Source: Treponema sp.
GTDB taxonomy: Bacteria > Spirochaetota > Spirochaetia > Treponematales > Breznakiellaceae
NCBI GenBank assembly: GCA_031289935.1
Contig: JAITON010000145.1
Location: forward strand, 1 to 7,646
Direction of reading: 5' to 3'
Length of the DNA: 7,646 nucleotides
The notes below the pieces were generated by a model that saw only the letters and a list, made by a program, of their open reading frames with translations, was not told the origin of the DNA and did no database searches. The position numbers were made by a program, and so were the translations under genes. Of this stretch, positions 1-7,100 are shown piece after piece (the stretch's first letter is position 1; the number at the start of each line of letters is the position of its first letter).

Positions 1-46
1 TCCCTGCAAATTCTTCTTCCATGTCGAATATTTTCTCCTCTGCCAT
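1..46 (-). CDS. 5' end of an unidentified minus-strand gene (partial)
   Basis: Only the first 15 codons lie in the window; they read MAEEKIFDMEEEFAG on the minus strand and continue past the left edge. The start is supported by a strong purine-rich ribosome binding site (GGGAGGGG, about 50-57) a few bases upstream of the ATG at 46, and by an extended -10 promoter 33 bases further up. The visible N-terminus is acidic, with no signal peptide or membrane segment, so the product is probably cytoplasmic. Fifteen residues are too few to name a family and no function is proposed. It is transcribed divergently from the TPR gene at 320. Confidence 0.7.
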   Translation of the reverse strand, partial: MAEEKIFDMEEEFAG

Positions 47-78
47 ATTCCCCTCCCAGAGTTGTAGGCTTTTCAGGA

Positions 79-87
79 ATTATATCA
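79..87 (-). promoter_or_regulatory. Extended -10 promoter of the left-edge gene
   Basis: On the minus strand positions 87 to 79 read TGATATAAT, a perfect extended -10 element (TG-N-TATAAT). Transcription would start near 72, giving a leader of about 25 bases that contains the ribosome binding site of the gene starting at 46. A TTGACC hexamer lies upstream at 107-112, but its spacing to the -10 is 22 bp, too long for a normal -35. The extended -10 is therefore the likely main determinant. Confidence 0.65.
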
Positions 88-319
88 TCTTTTCTGGAAA
101 ATTATGGGTCAAGTTTAGCGCAAGCAGCGGGGTATGGTTGTTCTCGTAAGGCATTTGACTCAGGGTACATACCTTTAGTTCCGCCCCAAGGGGCGTACCC
201 TTCGCAACGAATCAGGGGCCGCCCAGCCCGGGAGTTCCCGGGCCAGGGCTGCCGGGGCGGCGCGGGAAAGGCTCGCGGCGGCTCTTGCGCAAATCGCTCA
301 AAACAGACATAGTGGGGGT
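88..319. other. Non-coding divergent intergenic region with GC-rich palindromes
   Basis: No convincing gene lies between the two divergent starts. The frame of the TPR gene is open from 179 but has no ATG, GTG or TTG before 320. Two inverted repeats stand out. CGCCCC-AA-GGGGCG (182-195) can be extended by pairing GGGTAC (163-168) with GTACCC (195-200) across a one-sided bulge. GCCCGGGA-GT-TCCCGGGC (226-243) is a perfect 8-bp inverted repeat. Neither is followed by a T-run, so they are not typical terminators. No clear promoter for the TPR gene was found: TTGACT at 155-160 has no -10 partner at the right distance. Confidence 0.6.
226..243. repeat. Perfect 8-bp inverted repeat in the TPR gene upstream region
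   Basis: GCCCGGGA (226-233) and TCCCGGGC (236-243) are exact reverse complements separated by GT. The element lies about 75 bp before the TPR start codon. As RNA it could form a very stable hairpin in the leader; as DNA it could be a dimeric protein site. There is no T-tract, so a terminator role is unlikely. Confidence 0.6.
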
Positions 320-997
320 ATGATCTTACCAAGGCGTGGACGCGGCGCGCTGCTTATCATACTTTTTTGTATCCAGTTACCTGCCTTGACGGGCCAAACA
401 CCGGCCGCAACCGGCGCAGCCGCCATAGAGAACTACCGTACGGGGCGGGATCTGGAGGCCCGGGGGCAAATGACCGATGCAAACCGCTACTACAACGAGG
501 CGGCGCGGCTGGCTATGGACGAGATTAACCGGGGAACGGCCAACCTTGATACCTACGCCGCCCTGACCTGGACCCTGCAACGGCAGCAGAAATACGCCGA
601 CGTGATCAGCCGGGGGGCGGCAGGGCTGCGGCTTGGGGTGGATTACCGGATCATCGAGACTATGGGGGAGGCCTACTTCTACCTCCCCAACTGGGAGGAA
701 TCCCTCCGGTACATGCAGCGCTACGTAAACGCCCTGCCCCAGGGGGACCGGGCCCCGGTGGCTTATTTCTTCATCGGTGAAATGTACCGGCTCCAGGAGA
801 AGTACCTCCACGCCGATATTGCCTACACCACCGCCCTCCGGCTGGATCCCAGCCCGGCCCTCTGGTGGTACCGTCTGGGCTCGGTCCGGGAGGCCGCCGG
901 AGACCATGCCCCGGCCATCGAAGCCTACGAGCGGGCCCTCAGGCTCAACCCCTCCTACGCCGAAGCCCAGGCAGGGCTGAACCGCTTACGGGACTGA
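320..997 (+). CDS. Secreted or membrane-anchored TPR protein
   Basis: The product is 225 aa. Residues 1-25 are a basic N-terminus (MILPRRGRG) followed by a hydrophobic stretch (ALLIILFCIQLPAL), that is, a signal peptide or N-terminal anchor. There is no lipobox cysteine. The rest is about five helix-turn-helix tetratricopeptide repeats, near 35-68, 75-105, 110-140, 145-178 and 180-213. The last two carry the classic endings ALRLDP and ALRLNP. TPRs are protein-binding scaffolds, so a periplasmic or envelope adaptor role is inferred; no enzyme motif is seen. From memory it resembles a conserved treponemal TPR family. The ATG at 320 is the only start in the open frame, but the GGGGG at 314-318 ends one base before it, too close for a normal Shine-Dalgarno. 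It converges with the beta-helix gene, 37 bp between stop codons. Confidence 0.88.
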   Translation: MILPRRGRGALLIILFCIQLPALTGQTPAATGAAAIENYRTGRDLEARGQMTDANRYYNEAARLAMDEINRGTANLDTYAALTWTLQRQQKYADVISRGAAGLRLGVDYRIIETMGEAYFYLPNWEESLRYMQRYVNALPQGDRAPVAYFFIGEMYRLQEKYLHADIAYTTALRLDPSPALWWYRLGSVREAAGDHAPAIEAYERALRLNPSYAEAQAGLNRLRD

Positions 998-1011
998 CGG
1001 CATGTATGCCG
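998..1011. repeat. Short perfect hairpin between convergent genes
   Basis: CGGCAT-GT-ATGCCG starts directly after the TGA of the TPR gene and lies 24 bp before the stop of the convergent beta-helix gene. A hairpin between convergent stops would suit a bidirectional terminator. However, the stem is only 6 bp with a 2-base loop and neither strand has a U-rich tail, so a terminator role is weakly supported. Confidence 0.4.
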
Positions 1012-1034
1012 CAATCGGCGCTTCCCTCCACAAA

Positions 1035-2576
1035 TCAGAGCGAGACCGTCGTAACCATATTGGAAAGCCGCACCGTACCGGCGCTGACATTGTCCACATA
1101 GATTGAATAGCTTGCGCCGGTACTCAGCGCCGGGAGACTGACCACCAGAGACTGGAAGGATTTGAGCGCCCGGTACTCGGCCAGGGTCTTGCCGGTACTA
1201 TCCTTAATGCTGATCAGGCTGCCTGCGGCCCTGAGCGTCCTAAAACTGATGGTAATGCTCGGCTGGCTAGAGCTCTGATCCGGCGCCTGGGCCATGCGGG
1301 AGGCTCCGGCGGCAAGCAGGGAGCCTCCTGAGATCTGGATCCGGCCGTCTGCATCCAGGGCGCTATCACCGGAATTGCTGGGGCCGTGAACGATGATGGT
1401 TCCCCCGGAAATAAAGAGGGAACCGTTCGAGTCGAGGCCGTCGCCGCCGGAGTTCACCGTAATAATGCCGCCGCTAATGGTCAGCGCTATGGCCGTGGCG
1501 GGGGTACCTGCGCCGGATACTGGGGGAAGGCCCGGAGCCGCCGGCGCGTTATTGGGCGCCCTGCCGCCCCGGCCGCCGGCCGCCCTGCCGCCCATGCCGG
1601 GGAAGTTGCCGCCGGAACCGTCCGCAGCGTTAATGCCGTCGTCACTGGAAACGATACCGATGACGCCCCCGCTGATGTTTACCTGGGCGGCTTCAATGCC
1701 CTCCTTGGACTTGCTGATATTAATAGCGCCGCCTTCGATCTGCACCGATTCATCGGCGTGGATACCGTCGTCGTCTGTGGCGATGGAAAGGGTCCCCCCG
1801 GAAATCAGTATGGCGACGTCGCTGTGGAGACCGTCCCCGGTGGAGTTAGTCGTGATCGTTCCCCCGCGAATGATCAGGGCGTCGTTTCCCTTGAGGGCCG
1901 CTCCGGCGGCAGTAACCGTGATGACGCCGCTCATGATCTTGAGCTCGTCCTTGGAAGCGATACCGTTGTTGTAGTTCCCCTTGACCGTCAGGCTCCCCGT
2001 ACCGTTGATGGTAAGGTCGTTCTTGGCAAAGAGGGCTGCATTGGGCTCATCATCCTGGTAGAAGCTGCTGTAGCTGGCCGCATCCGTTAGGGTATTCGCC
2101 GTAGCTGCGGCGAGGCTGATTACCTTCTTAGCGCTCCCAAAAATGGCCAGGGCTGCACCGGTACGGGAAGTAATACTCACACCGTTCAGCACGAGGAACA
2201 GGTCCCCGTTCACGTCCACGATGACCTGCCCGTTGCTTAAGGCGCCCCGCAGGGCATAGGTCCCCGGTGCGGTGATGGTGATAGTATTCGTGCTGTTGTT
2301 GATAGCTACGCCGCTCCGGGCCGCAGTCGTGCTGGCCCCGTCGGCAAGATTAATCGCCAGGGCCGATGCGGACGTTGCCACGTTGCGGTCCTTGGCGGTA
2401 TCCGCGAAATCAGGGCTGCCGCTAACTGTCTGGGCGGGAGCTGTTTGAGTAGGAGCCGTTTGAGCGGGAGCTGTCTGGGTAGAGGCCGCCTGGGCGGAGG
2501 CCGCCGTGCAGGAAATCAACAGGCTCAATAATGCCACACAGAAAACTCTGACAAAACCCGGTACTACACGATTCAT
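1035..2576 (-). CDS. Beta-helix carbohydrate-binding-type lipoprotein (Cthe_2159/DUF4353-like)
   Basis: The product is 513 aa. Residues 1-23 form a signal peptide ending in a good lipobox, L-I-S-C, with Cys23, so it is probably a lipoprotein; signal peptidase I cleavage after ASAQA is the alternative. Residues 33-50 are a Thr/Gln/Ala/Pro linker made of short repeats. From about 90 to 320 there are successive beta-helix rungs with the recurring pattern ISGGxI followed by DDGIHAD- or GDGLHSD-type acidic turns (for example 247-253, 268-275, 311-319). A Gly/Pro/Arg-rich insertion (320-358) precedes further rungs to about 422 and a C-terminal beta domain. This pattern is that of Clostridium thermocellum Cthe_2159, a calcium-binding, polysaccharide-binding beta-helix; the acidic turns are plausible Ca2+ sites. 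It is the third gene of the operon: AGGAGG sits 5 bases from the ATG and abuts the DUF4956 stop, suggesting translational coupling. Its ligand is unknown. Confidence 0.85.
   Translation of the reverse strand: MNRVVPGFVRVFCVALLSLLISCTAASAQAASTQTAPAQTAPTQTAPAQTVSGSPDFADTAKDRNVATSASALAINLADGASTTAARSGVAINNSTNTITITAPGTYALRGALSNGQVIVDVNGDLFLVLNGVSITSRTGAALAIFGSAKKVISLAAATANTLTDAASYSSFYQDDEPNAALFAKNDLTINGTGSLTVKGNYNNGIASKDELKIMSGVITVTAAGAALKGNDALIIRGGTITTNSTGDGLHSDVAILISGGTLSIATDDDGIHADESVQIEGGAINISKSKEGIEAAQVNISGGVIGIVSSDDGINAADGSGGNFPGMGGRAAGGRGGRAPNNAPAAPGLPPVSGAGTPATAIALTISGGIITVNSGGDGLDSNGSLFISGGTIIVHGPSNSGDSALDADGRIQISGGSLLAAGASRMAQAPDQSSSQPSITISFRTLRAAGSLISIKDSTGKTLAEYRALKSFQSLVVSLPALSTGASYSIYVDNVSAGTVRLSNMVTTVSL
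2425..2499 (-). repeat. Five 15-bp tandem repeats encoding a Thr/Gln/Ala/Pro linker
   Basis: Five imperfect 15-bp units (2425-2439, 2440-2454, 2455-2469, 2470-2484, 2485-2499; plus-strand form such as gctgtctgggcggga) lie just after the signal peptide of the beta-helix protein. The unit is a multiple of three, so copy number changes would keep the frame and alter linker length by five residues. The encoded peptide is an APAQT/APTQT-type flexible tether, fitting a surface lipoprotein held away from the membrane. Confidence 0.7.
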
Positions 2577-2585
2577 GATATCCTC

Positions 2586-3257
2586 CTATAATTCTTCGCT
2601 GATAAAGGTTTTGGTTCTGGTACAATTGATGTACAGATTACTGTTCCGCATACGAATCTGGTCAAGAAAGGCCTTTTCCTGATTCTCGTCCCGCAGGGCC
2701 ACCAGGTAACGAAGCTCGTAAAGGCTGCCCATGTTGGTGGTCCGTACCTGTTCAAGGCTGGTCCTGACCGTATACCGGGCAAAGAGGTCCTGGAAGACCT
2801 GGGCGTAATCCAGGTCCTCGGGGATCGTGATCTTGAGATACCTCAGCCGGCTTTCCCCTTCGCCAAAGCGCAGGACCACGAAGAGCATAATCATCCCGTT
2901 GGCCACCAGGGTAAAGATCAGTGCAAAGAGGGCATAGCCCGCGCCGGTCAAAAGGCCGATCGCCATGGACAGAAAGATGCCGGCAATCTCCCGGGCCGTT
3001 CCCGGGAAGGACCTAAACCGGACCAGGCTGAAGGCCCCCATCACCGCGATGCCCGTACCAATATTGTCGTTCACCACCAGGATGACCGCCTGCACAATGA
3101 AAGGCAGCACCGCCAGGGTGATGACAAAGTTTTTGTTGGTACTGTTACGGAAGGTATGCACCATGCCGGTCAGGACCCCCAGGACTAATGACAGGAGGAC
3201 ACAGACCACCATGCCTTGCAGGCTCATATCAACAGGGCCTAGAACATTTTCAAACAT
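2586..3257 (-). CDS. DUF4956 integral membrane protein
   Basis: The product is 223 aa. Hydrophobic segments near 13-35, 45-64, 91-106 and 107-129 indicate about four transmembrane helices. The loop at 74-83 reads GAFSLVRFRS, the signature of the DUF4956 family, with Arg80 and Arg82 in a basic membrane-proximal motif. Residues 131-223 form a soluble, mixed alpha/beta, charged C-terminal domain, probably cytoplasmic. DUF4956 genes are commonly found beside bacterial VTC-domain genes, as here. The molecular role is unknown; a membrane partner or exporter for the product of the VTC enzyme is an inference. AAGGAG lies five bases before the ATG at 3257. The VTC stop is 34 bp upstream and the beta-helix start 9 bp downstream, so the three genes are almost surely co-transcribed. 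Confidence 0.88.
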   Translation of the reverse strand: MFENVLGPVDMSLQGMVVCVLLSLVLGVLTGMVHTFRNSTNKNFVITLAVLPFIVQAVILVVNDNIGTGIAVMGAFSLVRFRSFPGTAREIAGIFLSMAIGLLTGAGYALFALIFTLVANGMIMLFVVLRFGEGESRLRYLKITIPEDLDYAQVFQDLFARYTVRTSLEQVRTTNMGSLYELRYLVALRDENQEKAFLDQIRMRNSNLYINCTRTKTFISEEL

Positions 3258-3291
3258 ATACGCTCCTTGTATCGTTTATCATAACGTGTCC

Positions 3292-4020
3292 CTAGGCCAT
3301 CATAGGCGCCGCATAGAGGCACTCGTCAAAGACCGGGGGCTTCCCGCAGAGGAGGCCGTAGGCCCTCACCGACTTGGAGAAGGATACCGGGAAAATCCTG
3401 AGCGCCGATAGCTGCCGGCTCAAACAGCCGGGAATGGCAGCAATACATTTGATCTCCATGATATATTCCCCGGCGCCGATCATGGGAACCGTATTACTGC
3501 CGGCAAAATCAAGCCCCGAAGGACAGCAGCGGATATGGCTGTCAAAGGTAACCCGGAACTCCGGGTCCTCAATACCCCGCAGGGCGAGCCGTTTATAGGC
3601 TACCTGGAACCGGGGGCCGGGCCGGTGGGTCCTGATGAACCAATCAATCTCGTTATCTATCTGACCGTATTGCTGCTGCGCGCAGCGCTCATCAAGATAG
3701 GCCGCAAGCTCCCCGTAGCGCAGGGGCAGCCGCCGTTTATAGGTGAGCCCCTGGAGCTTCTTCTTGAGTTCCAGATAGACCCAGCCCTCAGGACCCGGCA
3801 GCCCGTAGGCCCGGAGCCGGAGCTTTTCCTTGTAACCCTTGGCGTCTATGCAGCGCCGCATGATGCGGTAATCCTCCGTATCAAAGTATAGGGAATAGAT
3901 GTCGGAAAACCCGTACTCGTCCGTCTCGGCCAGGCCCTTGAGGGACTCCGAGAGCTCGTAATACTGAAAGGCATTGAGCTGGTATTTCTTCTCATAGCGC
4001 CTAAAATAGTTGCCACCCAT
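3292..4020 (-). CDS. VTC-domain protein, polyphosphate-polymerase-like
   Basis: The product is 242 aa, about the size of a stand-alone VTC domain, with no signal peptide or membrane segment, so it is cytoplasmic or membrane-associated. The motifs of the tunnel-shaped VTC fold are present in order: RRYEKKYQL (7-15), YFDT (45-48), KLRLRAYG (66-73), ELKKK (84-88), YKRR (94-97), AYKR (141-144), RVTFD (156-160), MEIK (188-191) and FSKS (214-217). In yeast Vtc4 this basic tunnel makes polyphosphate from ATP, with a metal held by a glutamate; Glu189 is the likely counterpart. The bacterial product is not certain, so the enzyme may make another polymer. Only six residues precede the conserved core and TAA is the in-frame codon four positions upstream, so the ATG at 4020 is the likely start. 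It has no Shine-Dalgarno. It is the first gene of the operon, behind a sigma-54 promoter. Confidence 0.88.
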   Translation of the reverse strand: MGGNYFRRYEKKYQLNAFQYYELSESLKGLAETDEYGFSDIYSLYFDTEDYRIMRRCIDAKGYKEKLRLRAYGLPGPEGWVYLELKKKLQGLTYKRRLPLRYGELAAYLDERCAQQQYGQIDNEIDWFIRTHRPGPRFQVAYKRLALRGIEDPEFRVTFDSHIRCCPSGLDFAGSNTVPMIGAGEYIMEIKCIAAIPGCLSRQLSALRIFPVSFSKSVRAYGLLCGKPPVFDECLYAAPMMA

Positions 4021-4030
4021 ACCGTGTAAT

Positions 4031-4048
4031 TAGCAATTTTCGTGCCAA
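4031..4048 (-). promoter_or_regulatory. Sigma-54 (RpoN) -24/-12 promoter of the VTC operon
   Basis: On the minus strand positions 4048 to 4031 read TTGGCACG-AAAA-TTGCTA, an essentially perfect match to the sigma-54 consensus TGGCACG-N4-TTGCW. The GG (4046-4045) and GC (4034-4033) dinucleotides have the required spacing. Taking the GC as -13/-12, transcription starts at about 4021, one base before the VTC start codon. This would give a leaderless or nearly leaderless mRNA, consistent with the missing Shine-Dalgarno. Expression would need a sigma-54 polymerase and an AAA+ activator. Confidence 0.75.
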
Positions 4049-4070
4049 CTGAGCAGGCTCTAAAATTGAC

Positions 4071-4083
4071 GCCTTTATAAGGC
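4071..4083 (-). terminator. Weak candidate terminator after lacZ
   Basis: On the minus strand GCCTT-ATA-AAGGC forms a 5-bp hairpin, followed four bases later by ATTTT. It lies about 65 bp downstream of the lacZ stop and upstream of the sigma-54 promoter. The stem is short and the T-run poor, so it would be an inefficient terminator; it could equally be a small palindromic protein site. Confidence 0.3.
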
Positions 4084-4110
4084 AGTTTCAGGGGCTTTGC
4101 CTCGATTTGC

Positions 4111-4128
4111 CTGTGTAAAGATTACCCA
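4111..4128 (-). promoter_or_regulatory. Candidate activator site 1 (direct repeat)
   Basis: Plus strand CTGTGTAAAGATTACCCA matches a second copy at 4139-4156 in 15 of 18 positions. With the next G it is an imperfect palindrome, CTGTGTAA-AGA-TTACCCAG, whose arms match in 7 of 8 positions, as expected for a dimeric regulator. It lies about 90-107 bp upstream of the predicted sigma-54 transcript start, a usual place for enhancer-binding proteins. Confidence 0.45.
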
Positions 4129-4138
4129 GCGGATAAGA

Positions 4139-4156
4139 CTGTATACAAATTACCCA
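4139..4156 (-). promoter_or_regulatory. Candidate activator site 2 (direct repeat)
   Basis: Plus strand CTGTATACAAATTACCCA is the second copy of the site at 4111-4128, 28 bp away start to start, and lies about 118-135 bp upstream of the predicted sigma-54 transcript start. Its internal dyad is weaker than that of site 1. It overlaps the last codons and stop codon (4150-4152) of lacZ. Confidence 0.4.
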
Positions 4157-7100
4157 ATTCCGGGCTCCAACAGGATATGCAGACGGTGTTCCTGCCCGGC
4201 CTTAAGGACGTACTGCTCGTGCAGGGCGGCGATACCGGGAAAGTCGCCGCCCACCCCGCACATTTCCCCGTCGATGGTTACCGTGAACCGGTCCTCCCGT
4301 TTAAGTTCGTGGAGATGCTCTGCCGCGTCCAGGGCCTCCTCGGAGTAGGGCCGGGCGCTGAAGCTGAAACCCCGGCCCGAAAGATCGGACACCCGGAGCG
4401 TTCCCCCGGGGCCGGACAGGGCAAGGGTCCTGACATCGGTACGGGTACCGTTTTCCTGGGGCCGCATGTAGCGGTGTTCCAGGGCCTCCAGGGAGAAGCG
4501 GTAGCGCCCCAGAGGAGAGCCAGTCTTTCGGTCCGGGTAGTTCTCCTCCGGCCCCCGGCCGTACCATTCGGCAGTATCGAAGGCCGGGGGAAGGCCCAGA
4601 CTGATGCCGCAGCGCAGCATAGGAAGCCGCTTTGACACCGCAACATGCTCGATCTCCGCAGAACCGTCCCCATAAAGCGTATAACGGGTCTCTGCCCGGC
4701 GCAGGAGCGGATGCTTCCAGCCTATGATGAGCCTGAAACTATCCCCGGTCCCGGCAATCTCCATGCCGGTACAGCGCTCCCTGCCATCGGGCTTCCACCG
4801 CGGGGGCGTGGTAAAGCGGGCCAGGGCCTGGTTAAAGTTGGCGATTCCCCGGTCGTTGTCCGTCAGAGCGCGGTAGTAGTTCGGCCCCAAGGGGGCGGCC
4901 AGGTATTCCCGGTCCTCCCGGCGGAGGCTCGTCAACATCCCCCCGGCAAAGGTATAGCGGCAGGGACCGGCCTCCAGCTCCAGGGTATCGCCCCGGCGGT
5001 TCAGCCTGGGTACGGGCAGGCCGGACCTGGGTACGGACAGGCCCGGCCCCTGGAGAATGATCTGGTCAAAGGCCGTCTCGTAAGCGGCGCCGGCCCAGGG
5101 GAAGGCATCCCGGAGCAGCCAGCGGAAGGTGATCACGGTTTCGGCGCCTTCGGGGAGGGTGATTTGCAGGCTCAGCTCCCGCTCCGTTCCCGGCGCAATA
5201 TCCGCGAATTGTTCCGGGGGAACTTCCCCCTCCCCCGCTCCGATACCGCCGGCGCTCAATTGCCAGAGGAGCCTGAACCCTGCAAGGTCTTTAAACATCT
5301 GATTGTTTTTGACGATGAACCGGCAGAGGCCAGCGCCGGGACCGACGCTGGCGCCGCCGGGGTCAGCGCTCGTGTCCGCAGGAAGGATCCGCAGGGTCTG
5401 GTAGCAGTGCTTTACTTCCTGGGCCGCCGGATGCAGGCTGCGGTCTGCGGCAATGATACCGTTGGCACAGAAGTAGCGGTTGCTCCCCGTGAACATGCGC
5501 CTCTTGAGCCCGTTCACCGGGTCGTAGGCTTCGGAAAAATCGTCACCGTAGAGCCATTGGTCCCCTTCCGGGCCCGGGCGGCGGATGGACTGATCCACAA
5601 AGTCCCAGATAAAGCCGCCGCACAGGTGGGGGTAGTGTTCAAAGGCATCGGTGAACTCGTGGAAGTTCCCCAGGCTGTTTTCCATACAATGAGCGTATTC
5701 ACAGAACATCACCGGCATAGTCTTGTAGAGGGCCTGCGGAACGGGCTTGTCTTCGCTGAAGCCCGAGACTACCGGTATGGTCCGGACCGTTTTCTGCTCC
5801 GCAAGCCGCTTTAACAATTTAGGGTTGGGGTACATGCGGCTGATCACATCGGAGCTGGCGCTCTTGTGCTCCCCCTCGTAATGGAAGGGCCGGGTATGGT
5901 CCAACAGTTCCGCAGCTTGGCGCATGAGGCGAAAGTTTTCCCCGGAGCCAGCCTCGTTTCCCAGACTCCAGAAAAAAACAGACCCGTGGTTCCGGTCCCG
6001 AAGGATCATCCGGCTGATACGGTCCACACAGGCCGCCGTCCAGCGGGGATCGCTCCCGGGGAGAAATTTCCGTACCCCGTGGGATTCCAGATCCGTCTCG
6101 TCCAGCACCAGGACGCCGTACTCGTCGCAGAGATCGTAGAACCGGGGATCGTTGGGGTAATGGCTCGTACGGACCGCGTTGATGTTGAGCCGCTTCATGA
6201 TGCCCAGGTCCTGGCGGTAGCGTTCATCACTTAAGACCCAGCCCCGGCCGGGGTCAAAATCGTGGCGGTTAACCCCCCGGATAATGAGCCGCTTCCCGTT
6301 CAGCAGGAGCAGGTTCCCCCGGATAGCTACCTGCTTAAAGCCATAGCGAAAGGCCTTATAGCTCCCCGGGCCGGCGGTATCGCCGTTCAGGATCAGGGCG
6401 ATGACCACCGTGTAGAGATGAGGCGTTTCGGGGCTCCAAAGCCGGACGCCCGGAACCGGCGCCGTAAAACAGATCTCTGTATCGGCCTGCACCCTCAGGC
6501 TGCGTTCCCCCAGGCTGATCCCCAGCTCCGGTATCCAGGCCCGGACTCTCACGTCGCTCCCGGTATGAGCCGCAGCATCATTTTTAAGGGAGATACTGAG
6601 CAGGGCCGTGGCCTCCAGGGCATCATCAAAGCTGGCCCGCATAAAAAAATCCCGAATATGCAGGACCGGCTCGGCGTAGAGGTAAACCTCCCGGTAGATA
6701 CCGCTCAAGAACCACATATCCTGGTCCTCCAGATAGCTGCCGTCGGAATAACGCCAGACCGTGGCGCTGATCTGGTTCTCTCCCGGCCTGAGGTAGGGAG
6801 TTACGTTGAACTCGTGGGGGGTCATGGAGCCCTGGGAATAGCCCGCGAAGCAGCCGTTCACCGCCACGCGCAGAGCTGCCTTGGCCGCGCCGAAGTGGAG
6901 GTAGACCGTCCTGCCGGCAAAGTTTTCCGGCAGGCTAAAACAACGGCGGTAGACCCCAATCTCCTGGAGGGCGTGGCTTATCCGGGGAATTTCCCGGCGT
7001 TTGACGCCCATGGCCTGGGGATAGGAGTTGGCGTAGTACCAGGGCTTGCCATAGCTGCCCGGACCGCCCTCACCCGCAAGCTGCCAGACCCCGGGCAGCC

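Noticed and set aside
107..112. TTGACC as -35 of the left-edge gene
   Set aside because: The spacing to TATAAT is 22 bp, too long; the extended -10 is a sufficient explanation.
155..160. TTGACT as -35 of a promoter for the TPR gene
   Set aside because: No acceptable -10 hexamer lies 16-18 bp downstream.
102..332. Minus-strand open frame of 76 codons in the left intergenic region
   Set aside because: Its start lies inside the TPR gene, its translation has no recognisable domain, and it is explained by the high GC content of 180-300.
377..907. Minus-strand open frame opposite the TPR gene
   Set aside because: The plus-strand product has clear TPR motifs and a signal peptide; the antisense product has none.
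998..1011. Strong bidirectional terminator between convergent genes
   Set aside because: The hairpin is perfect but short, and neither strand has a T-run; it is kept only as a hairpin.
1386..2090. Two overlapping plus-strand open frames opposite the beta-helix gene
   Set aside because: The minus-strand protein has a signal peptide, lipobox and regular beta-helix rungs; the repeated Gly/Asp codons produce open antisense frames.
4645..5814. Long plus-strand open frame (389 codons) opposite lacZ
   Set aside because: It is a shadow of the lacZ coding frame, with no family resemblance and no ribosome binding site noted.
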